From contig CP136064.1 in the NCBI GenBank assembly GCA_032622095.1, forward strand, positions 132,809,129 to 132,873,128: a DNA stretch of 64,000 nt, in the 5' to 3' direction. The stretch comes from Siphonodentalium dalli (lineage: Eukaryota > Mollusca > Scaphopoda > Gadilida > Siphonodentaliidae). Of this stretch, positions 11,357-22,894 are shown one piece after another; positions within the stretch are counted from its first letter, which is position 1; each line of letters begins with the position of its first letter. Below the pieces are notes generated by a model. It searched no databases, had not been told where the DNA came from, and saw nothing but the letters and a program-made list of their open reading frames with translations. The position numbers and the translations under genes were made by a program.

Positions 11357-12191
11357 CTAGCAGGTTAGCCCGCCACTGGCGGCGTTCGTCAGAAACATGA
11401 CAATTTTTAATTAATTTTTTAATTAAATTTTTTTTTTCAATGAGTTAATATTATTTTTTTGTTTATAACATGAGTTAAATGTGCATTTTTAATTTACGGG
11501 ATTTTTGAATTAATTTTTTTGATTAATTTTTTAATTTAATTTTTGGTTTTTCAATATTTTACCCGATTAGACCTTATTTTAGCCGATTAAGGTGAATAAG
11601 ACATAAGCATCACACAACACGCAGTACCCGTCCCTAAAAGAGGTATGATTTAAGGTTCATCGAGCGGAAAAACTGACCCGATGAAAATTTCCCCCGTGCC
11701 TAGGAACGACAGACATAAGAATCACACAACACGCATTTTTTATTTCACACAACACGCAGTACCGAGGTATGATTGAAAATGTCCCCCGTTCCTAGAACAA
11801 CAGACATAAGAATCACACAACACGTTAATTCTGCCTTTTTAATCAAGATAAATGCATTTCGCGTTTTGCGTCCGTAGTTTCGTACGCATGGGTAACATTT
11901 AGCAACACCGATGGCAATAAAGAGCGTTAGTCGGTTAACAACTCCAAACATGGTCAATATAAAGATCGTTGATGCCTTAAGCCCGAAGGGCCGCTTGCAG
12001 TGATTTTGATGATTGGTAGTGGAGAATGAGCGCTCAGAGCTTTCCAAAATGCGACGTTGACGATCCCCGTGGGGTTTTACACTTATATACGAAATTTGAG
12101 CTCGATCCGACAAGCCGTTTTCGATTCTATGAAGCATCCAGATACACACACACACATATATATATACGGAAGTCTCAAATTATATAGTAGA
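11357..12191 (+). mobile_element. HINE-like element, unit 8
   Basis: Head ctagcaggttagcccgccac; body similar to unit 7 with long T/A-rich stretches (aattaatttttt), then the same acttatatacgaaatttgag and ttttcgattctatga segment before a cacaca/tatata microsatellite and tatatagtaga. Confidence 0.6.
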
Positions 12192-12575
12192 CTAACAGGT
12201 TATCCCGCCACTGGCGGCGTTCGTCTGAAACATGACAATTTTAATTTTTTTTAAATAATTTTTTAATTAATTTTTTAATTTAAATTTGGTTTTTTCAATG
12301 AGTTAATATTAATTTTTTGTTTATAACATGCGTTAATTGATTGAATTAATTTTTTTGATTAATTTTTTTATTTTATTTTTGGTTTTTCAATATTTTACCC
12401 GATTAGACCTTATTTTACCCGATTAAGGTGAAGAAGACATAAGAATCAGACAACAGCAGTACCCGTCCCTAAAAGAGGTATGATTTAAGGTTCATCGGGC
12501 GGAAAAACTGACCCGATGAAAATTTCCCACGTGCCTAGGAACGACAGACATAAGAATCACACAACACGCATTTTT

Positions 12576-14796
12576 AGCTCAACTTACTTTTGTAAGTTTG
12601 AGCTATTGCCATGGCTTGGCGTCCGCCGTGTGTGCGTGTGTGCGTGTGTCCGTGTGTCCGTGTGTCCGTCAACAATTTCCTTTGACATACACGCGGGCTA
12701 CAGGTCGTACCTTGGTCTGATCTTTATGAAATTTTGCATGAATGTTGACATTGACATGTAGATGGGAACGAGTCATGTTGGGGTCATTCGGCCAAAAAAC
12801 ATGGCCGCTGATGGCCATCTTGGATTTCAAAATTCAATCCATTGGCGCGGGCTACGGGTCGTACTGTTCGTTTGATCATCATGAAATTTGTCATGGATGT
12901 TAATATTGACATGTAGATGGGAACGAGTTATTTTGGGGTCGTTCGGCCAAAAAACATGGCCGTCAGCAGCCATCTTGGATTTTACTCTTTGCATGACTAA
13001 ATCATTTGGCGCAGGCTACAGGTCGTAGTTTTGATCGGAACTTCATGACATTTGTCATGTATGTTAAGAATGACATGTAGATGGGAACGAGTGATTTTGG
13101 GGTTGTTCGGCCGAAAAACATGGCCGCCAGCAGCCATCATGGATTTTACTCTTTGCATGACTAAATCCTTTGGCGCGGGCTACAGGTCGTACCTATGGTC
13201 TGATCTTTATGACTTTTGTCATGAATGTTGACATTGACATGTAGATGGGAACGAGTCATTTTGGGGTCATTCGGCCAAAAAACATGGCCGCTGGTGGCCA
13301 TTTTGGATTTCAAAATTCAATCCATTGGCACGGGCTACAGGTCGTACTGTTCGTCTGATCATTATGAAATTTGTCATGGATGTTAATATTGACATGTAGA
13401 TGGGAACGAGTCATTTTGGGGTCGTTCGGCCAAAAAGCATGGCCGCTGGCAGCCATCTTGGATTTTACTCTTTGCATGACTAAATCCTTTGGCGCAGGCT
13501 ACAGGTCGTAGTTTTGATCAGAACTTCATCATGAAATTTGTCATGGATGTTAACAATGATATGTGGATGGGAACGAGTGATTTTGGGGTTGTTCGGCCAA
13601 AAAACATGGCCGCCAGCAGCCATCATGGATTTTACTCTTTGCATGACTAAATCCTTTGGCGCGGGCTACAGGTCGTACCTATGGTCTGATCTTTATGACT
13701 TTTGTCATGAATGTTGACATTGACATGTAGATGGGAACGAGTCATTTTGGGGTCATTCGGCCAAAAAACATGGCCGCTGGTGGCCATTTTGGATTTCAAA
13801 ATTCAATCCATTGGCGCGGGCTACAGGTCGTGCTGTTCGTCTGATCATCATGAAATTTGTCATGGATGTTAATATTGACATGTAGATGGGAACGAGTGAT
13901 TTTGGGGTCGTTCAGCCAAAAAACATGGCCGCCAGCAGCCATCTTGGATTTTACTCTTTGCATGACTAAATTATTTGGCGCGGGCTACATGTTGTAGCTT
14001 TGGTCAGAACTTCATGAAATTTGTCATGGATATTAACAATGACATGTAGATGGGAACGAGTGATTTTGGGGTCGTTCGGACAAAAAACATGGCCGCCAGC
14101 AGCCATCTTGGATTTTACTCTTTGCATGACTAAATTCTTTGGCGCGGGCTACAGATTGTAGCTTTGGTCAGAACTTCATGAAATTTGTCATGAATATTGA
14201 TATTGACATGTATATGGGAACGAGTCATTTTGGGGTCATACGGCCAAAAAACATGGCCGCTGGCAGCCATCTTGGATTTCAAAATTCAATCCATTGGCAC
14301 GGGCTACAGGTCGTACTGTTTGTCTGATCATCATGATATTTATCATGGATGTTAATATTAATATGTAGATGGGAACGAGTCATTTTGGGGTCGTTTGGCT
14401 AAAAAACATGTCCGCCAGCAGCCATATTGGATTTTACTCTTTGCATGAATAAATCCTTTGGTGCGGGCTACAGGTCATACCTTTGATCAGATCATTATGA
14501 GATTTGTAAAGGCTGTAGATGGGAACAAGTCATTTTGGGGTAATTCGGAAAAAAACATGGCTGCCGGTGGCCATTTTAGAATTTACTCTTTGCATCAATA
14601 AATCCTTTGGCACACCATAATCACCACATCCCTGATCCGATCATTATGAAACCTGTTATGAATGTTGATATTGACATGTACATCTAGTCTTACTTAGACA
14701 TTTCAATTAGCACTTTTCCTATTCCTCCATTTACTGTCGACCATTAAATTATTCCCCTACCTAAGTTGAGCTACAGTGTCATTGACACTTTCATTT
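12576..14796 (+). mobile_element. Inserted interspersed element carrying ~12 tandem 155-165-bp units
   Basis: It begins agctcaacttacttttgtaa, a short foldback (agctcaaactt-like), followed by (tgtgtcc)n and gtcaacaatttc, then about 12 copies of a unit containing gacatgtagatgggaacgag, ggccaaaaaacatggccgc and gcgggctacaggtcgta. It ends ctaagttgagctacagtgtc. This layout matches the well-known mollusc repeats that start TTTTAGCTCA, carry a gtcc microsatellite and then tandem cores. No open frame of interest. Confidence 0.7.
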
Positions 14797-15276
14797 GTTT
14801 TCACACAACACGCAGTACCCGTCCCTAAAAGAGGTATGATTGAAAATTTCCCCCGTTCCTAGGAACGACAGACATAAGAATCACACAACACGTTAATTCT
14901 GCCTTTTTAATCGAGATAAATGCATTTCGCGTTTTGCATCCGTAGTTTCGTATGCATGGGTAACCGTTTAGCAACGCCGATGGCAATAAAGAGCGTTAGT
15001 CGGTTAACAACTCCAAATATGGTCAATATAAAGATCGTTGATGCATTAACCCCCGAAGTGCCGTTTGCGGTGATTTTGATGATTGGGAGTGGAGAATGAG
15101 TGCTCAGAGCTTGTCCAAAAACGCGACGTTGACGATTTGGGAGTGGAGAATGACTGCTCAGAGCTTGTTCTAAATGCGACGTTGACGATCCCCGTTGATT
15201 TTTACCCTTATATACGAAATTTGAGCTCGATCCGCGCAGCCGTTTTCGATTCTATGACGTACCCACATATATACAC

Positions 15277-15288
<12 letters not shown>

Positions 15289-15348
<60 letters not shown>
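15289..15348. repeat. (TA)n microsatellite
   Basis: About 60 bases of uninterrupted TA dinucleotides in the tail of the surrounding HINE-like unit. Confidence 0.95.
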
Positions 15349-15350
<2 letters not shown>

Positions 15351-15484
15351 GGAAGTCTCAAAATATATAGTAGAGAAGATTATATTGTATCTTTCATATA
15401 TGCGACGTCAGACATTGTTGATTAACCCTTTCTTATCGAAGTTGTTTCCGTTGCCTGTATAGCGTCATTCGGCTTTTTTTATTC

Positions 15485-16008
15485 TTGAGTAGCGTCGTAA
15501 AAAACCATAACACTGCAGGGTATGAATTACGACTACTGATTAAAGACAATAACAGCAAAAGCTGGCTCGTAGTCATAAGGCATTTGATCCATAAATATGA
15601 TCTACCCGACCAACTATTAATATTGCATACTACTATTAACAAATCAAAAGTAGAGGAATATACAGCAATGTGTAAAAAACAAGTCCATCAATATTGGCAC
15701 ATGCAGAATGAGTATGAGAATAAAAGTAGAACCACACTGAGGATGATAAAACAACAAGATGACTTCACAAATAAACCACATCTAGTATGGGAAGCATCAA
15801 AAGTCAAAACACTCGCATGTGGCATCAATACAAGAAAGAAAGTGATTAAATTGTGGCTTATGACTGATACTTACCTATTACAATCAAAGGGGATTAAATA
15901 CAGACAGAACTTAACAAACAATATATGCCCAATCTGCCAAACTGAAACTGAGGGCAGACTGCACTTTAGTGTCAAATGTGTATCATACACAGAAGCAAAT
16001 ATATGAAA
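15485..16008 (+). pseudogene. LINE ORF2 C-terminal fragment
   Basis: A 173-codon open frame without a convincing ATG context encodes a hydrophilic protein. Near its end is NICPICQTETEGRLHFSVKC, a C-x2-C-x8-H-x4-C arrangement. Non-LTR retrotransposon ORF2 proteins commonly carry such a CPxCx...HxxxC motif after the reverse transcriptase domain, and similar endings occur in the LINE fragments at 19137-19180 and 32250-32310. No RT domain precedes it, so it is a 5'-truncated, dead copy starting right after the HINE-like array. Assignment to a LINE is from the zinc motif and context only. Confidence 0.6.
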
Positions 16009-16904
16009 ACAATTGAACATCTCCTCAAACATATACCGAGACACAGTGGAAACCAGCACTTAAACAACAGACTTTACCGCCCAGCTTGTGATTGACTGAA
16101 CACAAGTCATTGAAACGGATGACCATGCAACCTTAAAATACCTTGAGGAATCAGCAATAAACTACATAATATTCAATACGTATACAATAAGAACCAATAA
16201 CAAAGAACTGGCTAAAACAAGACTATAAGTTAATTATGGAAATGACACCATTGTAAGACATATATTAAATGTTTCAACAACAACAAAAAACATTAGTTTA
16301 ATTACATATTTAAAAAAATTTACCTACCAAATATTTTAACCAATAAGCAGTACGAACTGAGAGTTAATTGAAGCTCAAAAGTCACATGTACATAAACATC
16401 CCACTAATTTCTTTAAAAAAAACGAAAAAAAGAAAGTGTATATAAGTAACGCAACTTTCACCGTCACATTTTAACCTCATATATTATTGTCTTACAACCA
16501 AGACTAGGTTTTATATTTATTTTAACCCACATGTGGGTGCTGCTCATACATAAAGGAGGAATGTCCAACAAAACAGAATAGCAGATAAAAAAGTTTGTTG
16601 TATATTTACCGAAATTAAATTGCATCTTCTATAAATGATACTTGATGTCTTGGTTATATTACTAATCTTGGAAAATATCCCCAGAAAAAAACATTTTATG
16701 TCACCTTTTGTGTTATACTGTTGGAAAAGGACTTAATTTTAGTTCTACAATTCCCTAAAATAACTCAAAATGTGTTGTTCAGCGAGATATCCCCATAGCT
16801 ACATGCATCTGCCGATCGTGGTGGGCCTCTCGATATGAATATGGTCTACAAGTGTCTGTGACTGTTTCGCACTTGAATATCCGGATTGTGTATTCTACCT
16901 ATAG
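16009..16904. other. Non-coding; probable LINE 3' UTR then upstream intron
   Basis: AT-rich sequence without open frames. The word ctgccgatcgtggtgggcct near 16809 recurs as variants at about 25038 and 42606, so part is a dispersed repeat. It ends in a usable splice acceptor (tattctacctatag). Confidence 0.45.
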
Positions 16905-17020
16905 GAGACATGCAGACACGTGTATCAGGAGAAAACGGCACACGCTGATAATCGTTCTTATTTTGACTCTCATCATATCAGCTATAATCACCGTCATAAA
17001 AGTGACAGAAGAAACTGAAG
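16905..17020 (+). CDS. M13 peptidase (neprilysin-like), exon with the type II membrane anchor
   Basis: The exon encodes a short basic stretch (RHADTCIRRKRHT) followed by about 20 hydrophobic residues (LIIVLILTLIISAIITVI) and an acidic juxtamembrane piece (KVTEETE). M13 peptidases such as neprilysin and ECE are type II membrane proteins with exactly this order: short cytosolic tail, basic stop, single membrane helix, then the extracellular peptidase. The acceptor is tattctacctatag; the donor gttggt is weak. The exon ends in phase 1, and one base joined to the exon at 44951 gives Glu followed by PHTICRTNAC, keeping the frame and giving the expected distance between membrane helix and first cysteines. 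It enters in phase 2, so a further 5' exon with the start codon must exist; I could not find it. The link across a 27.9-kb intron is inference. Confidence 0.65.
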
Positions 17021-17164
17021 GTTGGTACTGAAACAAATATATACTTCAAAGATATTATATGTATGTTATAGATATATATGTTAATAGGTAAACACTAGAT
17101 GTTGATGCGTGACTTTCTGCGATTGAAGAAATCACAGTGACGCAGTGACCTAATAGGAACTTTA

Positions 17165-17933
17165 ATGTTCACAGTGGCTACTAATTCAGGCACATCATTG
17201 ATTCCATGGATGCATTTCTATATGAATGCACAGTCAGTATTCCTGCTCCTCTCGTTCAGTGCGGATAGCTTGAAAATAGTACACAACTCAAGAGTACTGA
17301 ACTTGAAAGTCACTATAACATACGCCACATCTGTAGCAAAGTTATTTAATGAATTTTTTCTGGACCCGTTCGATACTGTCTACGAGAGTAGATTGCATTG
17401 GGTTCCAGACGGCCGAGCAGTATCACAGATGTGACCTCACGTGTGAATTATATAATTTAACGAGAGTCCCGGTGTTCTTGAACTCATGAATATTCCTCTT
17501 GACAAATCCAAGCATCTTGAAACTTTTTCGCACGATATTGTCCACATGTGTTCTAAAACTCAGATCGTTGGTGATTGTCACTCCGAGCGAGGTCTTTCAT
17601 TATGGTCGTCCTATGTATATATACTATCTGTGTTTATATATTAATCAAAAGTAATCTGAGACCGCTTGTTAGTAACTGACATTACATGACACTTTTGTAC
17701 ATTCACGCGCATGTTCCATATATCGCACCAAGATTTGAAATAATTCAGATATCTTGTAGGAGTTGACAGTCCTCCATAGATTGAATTGGTCATCTGCATA
17801 TATGAGACACGATGAGTTCACACATACATCAAGGAGATCATTCACGTACAATATAAACATCAGCGGTCCCAGTAGATAGCCTTGAGGCACCCGGATGCTA
17901 CACTAACCCATGCTGAAAATGGCCATCCACAAC
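17165..17933 (-). pseudogene. LINE reverse transcriptase, 3' half (minus strand)
   Basis: The minus strand reads through RT motif sequence: PQGYLLGPLMFILYVNDLL (block B/C region), then LIYADDQFNL (the YADD active-site box) near 17800. Further downstream come THVDNIVRKSFKMLGFVKRN, YNSHVRSHL*YCSAVWNP and SIERVQKKFIK, which are typical of the thumb region of jockey/CR1-like non-LTR elements. Several stops and frameshifts break it, so it is dead. The missing 5' half of the same RT lies at 22019-22400; the two were separated by the insertion described at 17934-22018. Clade is inferred by resemblance only. Confidence 0.75.
17798..17933. repeat. Left copy of a 136-bp direct repeat (long target-site duplication)
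   Basis: Positions 17798-17933 and 22019-22154 match at about 96% (roughly five mismatches in 136). They start atatatgagacacgatgagt and end ggccatccacaac. They bracket the LINE plus Harbinger block and join the two halves of the older minus-strand LINE, which is the pattern expected of a target-site duplication. Confidence 0.8.
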
Positions 17934-19440
17934 GACTAAATATATTTAGTCAATTTCTCCGCGGAGTCACTTGCACTGTACGATACGGAAATCTTAATTC
18001 TCGCGAAATGACAATAAGTCAGGGTACAAGGCCAAGTGATACATTGTCTCCCACATTTTACGCAATCTATATAGATGATTTACTGAAGGAGCTTGAGCTG
18101 TCAAATTTTGGACTTTTGTTGCATGGAATAAACTGCAGTTCTCCAATTCAGGCAGATGATATGACACTATTTTCACTATCGTCAATTGGCCTACAGAAAC
18201 TCTGTAACATATGCAGCAATTACAGCAGAAAGTGGCGTTTTCTGTACTATCAACAAAAATGTAAAGTGATCGTATTTAACGAAAACCCAAGACGCATCCA
18301 TTCTACACGGACATGGCTGATGAACGAACGCCCAATATCTGAAACGGACACGATAACACATCTAGGAATTCCTTTAAATAAAACTAATTTCCAAAATTCT
18401 CTCACAGAAAGCATTTGCTCAAAATTACGTTCTACTTACTTGATGCTTAGTAATGCTGGCCTATGTGCCGGTGGTATAACACCCCAAAGCTCAATGATAA
18501 TCTACAAATCTGTTGTATTGTCATGCGGACTCTATGGGTCGGAATTTCTTTGTGATGCTTCTGCGACAAACATGATTAAGCTCGAACGCATTCACCGCTT
18601 TTGTCTTAAACGTATACAGGGTCTACCTGTGGGCTGTAGGACTGATATAGTACTTAGTTTGCTCGGTACCTACCCTCTAGAATCCATAATAGATGCGCGG
18701 AAACTCTCATTGTTTGGAACTCTGTGTCGCTTAACACCCGGTAAAGCATGCAAGAACATTTTTGAAACAAGATTACATCGCTATTTCGATTCAAAATCCA
18801 AGAAAATCTCGTTCATAGGCGATGCTATAGCCATCGTAGATAAATATAACCTTACGGATATTGTTAATGAATATATGCGCTCTGGATCCTTCCCATCAAA
18901 AGAGTTATGGAAATCTCGTGTAAAATCTAATATGCAAATTGTCATCGAGGCAGAATGGAACCTGAGAATGATGTCGGACTTATCTTTCAATCGCTTCCTG
19001 AAAGTTCACCATACTCTCAGCATGTCTAAACTCTGGCGTTTGTGTCGAAAATTCCCACAAAACAAGTGGTCTTACATGACCACAGCACTAGTTATCAATG
19101 CAACAACCTCATTTGAAGAGGGACAATGTCCAATTTGTGAACGTACTTATATTGATAGGGTCAAACACATTCTCATTGATTGTATGACATTATCTTCCAT
19201 ACGTAATAACATGTTCTTTGGTTAATCGACAAATACGGTATACCTTGCTTCATTGCCGTAGACGAACTAACTGACGATGATATGATATCTCTTCATCTTA
19301 CGAATGTTACTGGCCACGTACATAATGTTGTTGATGATATCGATTGCTTACTTAACTACATAGTCAGCTATACGGCACAACTGTGGTTATCATTCAACGC
19401 CCTTTCAGAGGCGAGCGGAATGAGAACTATTCAACATGAC
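17934..19440 (+). pseudogene. 5'-truncated LINE ORF2: RT C-terminal part, thumb and zinc motif
   Basis: An open frame continues to 19225 and resumes one frame over to about 19454. It starts inside the RT domain: SQGTRPSDTLSPTFYAIYID (block B/C), then QADDMTLFS, an xADD active-site box with Ala-Asp-Asp intact, then the long thumb region, and CPICERTYIDRVKHILIDC (C-x2-C-x8-H-x4-C). After a frameshift near 19222 the protein continues KYGIPCFIAVDELTDDDMIS, which matches the fragment at 31990-32577 (RFDIPCFIEIDKLTTYEQMM). No endonuclease or RT fingers are present, so the copy is 5'-truncated, normal for LINE insertions. The apparent first 17 residues of the frame are antisense sequence of the older LINE. 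Confidence 0.8.
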
Positions 19441-19664
19441 GACACCCCGAACTAATAGCAAGAGGCCCTGAAACCACCAGGACAAATTATATCAAGTGGG
19501 TGCAAACTCGAAGTCGACATTTCTTACGAAATAGATGCATCAATGTACATGTATGAGACGTCTCATATTGCAGCTACTGAACACTTTCGTTGTCACTGTG
19601 TGGGCGTCAACACCTATACAATGTCATATTTGGTGTATTAACACCCCTATATTTACCTCATCAT

Positions 19665-20112
19665 GCCGTTGATCATCATCAACACTGTCACCATCATCAT
19701 AATCACCACCACCATCACCACCGTCATCATTAGCATCACCACCACCATCATAATCATCTTCATCGTTGTCATTATCATCATCACCATCACCACCACCAAC
19801 CCACTTTTAAAATCTTCATAATTGTCACCAGCACAGTCATCATAATCGTTATCACGATCGTCATCATCATCTTCGACATTGACGTCATCAACATCACCAT
19901 CATCACCATAATCATCATCGTCATCATCACCGAACCTCATGATCATCATCATTTTCAACATCATCGTCGTCGTCATCATCATCCTCTTTCATTAACATCA
20001 TCATTATCGTCATGATCTTCGTCATCAACATCATCATCATCGTAATCGTCATCAGCATCAACATCATCATCTTCATCATCATCATCACCATCATCATAAT
20101 CATTTCATCATC
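19665..20112. repeat. Degenerate (ATC/ACC)n trinucleotide repeat, ~450 bp
   Basis: Long run of catcatcatcaccacc-type triplets with scattered ttc and gtc variants. Minus-strand frames of Met and Asp runs are produced by the repeat and are not genes. It lies in the 3' region of the plus-strand LINE. Confidence 0.9.
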
Positions 20113-20256
20113 AGTGTTACTGTATATCCACAATTGTACATAATTATAGTTACTTCTTTATTCGCATTGTGTTTTGTCAACTTGAAATAATATGTGTTAT
20201 ATGTTATATTCTTTATAAAAATCTTCATCGTTTTGAAGGAATAAAGATATAATAAT
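20113..20256 (+). other. 3' end of the plus-strand LINE with (TAA)n tail
   Basis: Contains ggaataaagatataataata: an aataaa hexamer followed by a short TAA-type tail. The tail is interrupted by a DNA transposon at 20257 and resumes at 22012 (aataataat) just before the right-hand 136-bp repeat, consistent with the LINE's 3' terminus. Confidence 0.65.
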
Positions 20257-22011
20257 AGAGACCTTTCGCATCCTCACTTTTACGATTACGAATACGGATA
20301 GCTATTCGTAGTCGTAAGTCTATCCGTATGGCCAAAAAGTCCTTTCGCAAAACGATTACGCGTAAGAGTTTTGACGAACACGTACGATCGTTATTTCGTA
20401 CCACTCAAAGCGTGTGTATTGGTATACAGTCCCTTAATACTTCACTTATCGTCTCATTTACAACATTGCGATAATCATGACCTGTTAATATTGTCAATAA
20501 TTCGACCAGTCACAACGTACGACCCGGGATTCTCGTGATATATTGTGGCAATACAGGTATAAATGCCAGGTCATATGTGGTGGAAATACAGTTCTTTGTT
20601 AGCATGGATGACCAGATAGACGTTATGCTGATGAGGAAGAGGGGTTCCTGAATTTGGACCTCACGTCAACCACGACGCCATCGGTCAAGTCCCTTCATGT
20701 CCGCGATTTGATTTCAATGCGATTTCGGCTACACATCTTTGGGTTTAGGAAATCCGACATAAGGTTGTGAGCTGGCTGATGTGCATCACTTCTGATTTGT
20801 TACTACCAAATAGAAACAAAGTCGACACGGTAGAAGCGATATGCATCAAGTTGCTTTTTTGTCAGATATTTGACAAACCGGCAAAATTTCGTTGAACAAA
20901 ATGTTGATAAATAACAGGTTTTGGGCAATTTTATAATATAGTTGACTGTGGTTAGCATTAATGTTGGGCAATTACTCGATTCTGATAACAGAAGCGGCAT
21001 TTCAAAACAATATTGTTGTTGGAATCTAATGATATGGGGACAACTAATCAGATTGAGTACCTTAAATTTAAATGCCGCATTTGTGCGTGTTTTTTAAATT
21101 AAAAATAAATGCAAAGAACAAACCTGACAGAGACTGCTGAGCACTGGTGATGTCGGTGGGTGTGCCAAATATTCTTTTAGTTACGGTTCAGGAGCAGAAA
21201 TTACTACTTACCAGTTGAATCGGGATCCAGGGTAGGTTCAGATTACTGAGACAGAGTACTTTATGTAACTTAGAACTCGGTTATGAATTCCATGTAATTT
21301 TAAAATCGGTTATGAATTCCATGTTATTTTAAATGCCCTGCATTACAGACTCTACGAGAGAGATATATAAAACCCAACTTCTACCGAAAACCGAATATTA
21401 TTAAATTGAATGAACTATTCAATTCGGGAAAGGGGAAGAGAACACAAAATCTTTCACTTTTCATTAATAGGGTCATGCCATTCTTTAGGCTCTCCTGATG
21501 CATTCTATAACTGCGCACGCTAGAACACGACCGTGGGTTGTTGAATTAAATAATTGTTGAATTTCACTATATATTGTGTACTATCTTGCACATAATAATC
21601 ACTCTAAACTCCTCATGCATCGCACACTATAAACTGTATTTTTGGCGACTGGTTTCATAGTGCACTCCTCTTACTGTAAAGTTTTCTGTCGCAGCCAGCG
21701 ATGGCTATCCGTTGTGAATAGCGATCTTATTTCGCGAGAAGCTCGTGATTCACGACGACGAGTACAGTGATTGATAATCTAAACAGCATATCGAGGTCGT
21801 AGCTCAATACAACTGGATGGTTTACATGATATACATATACAGTCTCGAACGGAGTAAAGTGATATATTGCAGAAAATAAATTTAAGGTGTTATTTGAGCT
21901 TATTAAAACGGATAGTAAAATACGAGAACGATTAGAAAGTACACAAAGGTTGGTGACGTAGTACCCTATCCGTATCCGTAATCGTAAACGTGAGTTTTGC
22001 GAAAGGTCTCT
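20257..22011 (+). mobile_element. PIF/Harbinger-derived DNA transposon, copy 1
   Basis: Inverted termini agagacctttcgc / gcgaaaggtctct extend inward with tacgattacgaatacggata against tatccgtatccgtaatcgta. The 3-bp flanks are aat on both sides (20254-20256 and 22012-22014). Inside, after ATGGATGACCAGATAGACG (20604), conceptual translation with frameshifts gives RFRLHIFGFRKSDIRRL and LLLPNRNKVDTVEAICIKLL, strongly like the N-terminal region of Harbinger/HARBI1-type nucleases (FRxSKDDIRRL ... LPNRxxVxGxEALCILL). An early stop follows 14 codons after that ATG, and the DDE catalytic part is absent, so this is an inactive, internally deleted copy. It sits in the (TAA)n tail of the LINE. Confidence 0.75.
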
Positions 22012-22018
22012 AATAATA

Positions 22019-22400
22019 ATATATGAGACACGATGAGTTCACACATATATGAGGGAGATCATTCACGTACAATATAAACATGAGCGGTCCCAGTAGATAG
22101 CATTGAGGCACCCGGATGCTACACTAACCCATGCTGAAAATGGCCATCCACAACTACTGGCTGTTGTCTATCCGAAAGATAGCTCTTGGTCCAGTTCAAA
22201 AATGGTCCACCAAAACCAAAAGCTGTCAGTTTATGCACAAGTAGTTGGTGACTTGCGGAATCAAATGCTTTGCTAAAAGCTGTATAGATAACGTCACATT
22301 GCAGTCTGGAATCCATACAATCGGAAAGCAGTTCACGAATGATGACAGATTAGATTCTGTATTTCGGTGTTTCACAAAGCCATGTTGAGCAGATTCCGTT
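22019..22400 (-). pseudogene. LINE reverse transcriptase, 5' half (minus strand)
   Basis: Minus-strand translation shows QHGFVKHRNTESNLSSFVNC (finger region), then CDVIYTAFSKAFDSASHQLL (the F-x-KAFD box A, here with Ala for the usual Asp two residues before it) and LTAFGFGGPFLNWTKSYLSD. These are consecutive RT blocks, and they continue in the same orientation into the 136-bp repeat and the 3' half at 17165-17933. Frameshifts separate the blocks. Positions 22019-22154 are the right copy of the target duplication. Confidence 0.75.
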
Positions 22401-22860
22401 GGTGTCGACGACGATTTTCCATCAAATTTAACCGACACTGGTGTCACTGGACCGAGTGTGGTGACTCGGGGTACCCTGGCAGATGTTATAATGATGTTAG
22501 TTTTCAAAATTTTGAATTTAAAAAAAAAAATTTGGTTTTGTTAAATTGAGCAAGGAATTCAATCTAAAAAAATATATAAATGAAAACAATATATATAAAG
22601 CAAAATGTTTCAATGATAAAAATGTGCTTGAACAGGGGGTGGTCAGGAAAACATTTCCAGACAATAGGCACTTTTTTATTTTTTCCGCTCTCTGGGTACC
22701 CACCACCTCCTAATTTTTATGTTTACCCATACCCATACAGATAGACTCGTGATTTTAAAAATGAATTTATTACTTATATAATCCATATGTAGTATGATGC
22801 CAAAATGCTTGTTGAAATATCTTATGTATATAGAGTATATATGTTCGTGTATGTTCCACC
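22401..22860. other. Non-coding; no gene recognised
   Basis: AT-rich, with an A-run at 22520-22530. The piece around 22635-22712 (ggggtggtcaggaaaac, then gctctctgggtacccaccacc) resembles the ccacccaccccgg segments inside the foldback element at 2361-4863. Confidence 0.4.
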
Positions 22861-22894
22861 TTAAATGGTGGCTTTATGCATTAAACAATTCAAA

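Larger units (their letters stand above)
12192..15374 (+). mobile_element. HINE-like element, unit 9, interrupted by another element
   Basis: Head variant ctaacaggttatcccgccac at the left and the family tail acggaagtctcaaaatatat agtaga at the right. Compared with unit 8, the sequence is broken after cacacaacacgcattttt, where a 2.2-kb tandem-array element (12576 to about 14796) is inserted; it resumes at tttcacacaacacgcagtac. The tail microsatellite has expanded into a long (TA)n. Confidence 0.65.

Noticed and set aside
17882-17933. N-terminus of the 447-codon frame as a real protein start
   Set aside because: It begins with TTG and its first 17 codons are antisense sequence of a different LINE, created by the insertion junction.
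19653-20133. Met/Asp-rich minus-strand proteins
   Set aside because: Direct translation of an (ATC)n microsatellite.
20249-22018. 8-bp target duplication (taataata) implying a hAT element at 20257
   Set aside because: The flanks are a TAA-type LINE tail, so an 8-bp match is uninformative; the sister copy has a clear 3-bp duplication and the remnant protein is Harbinger-like.
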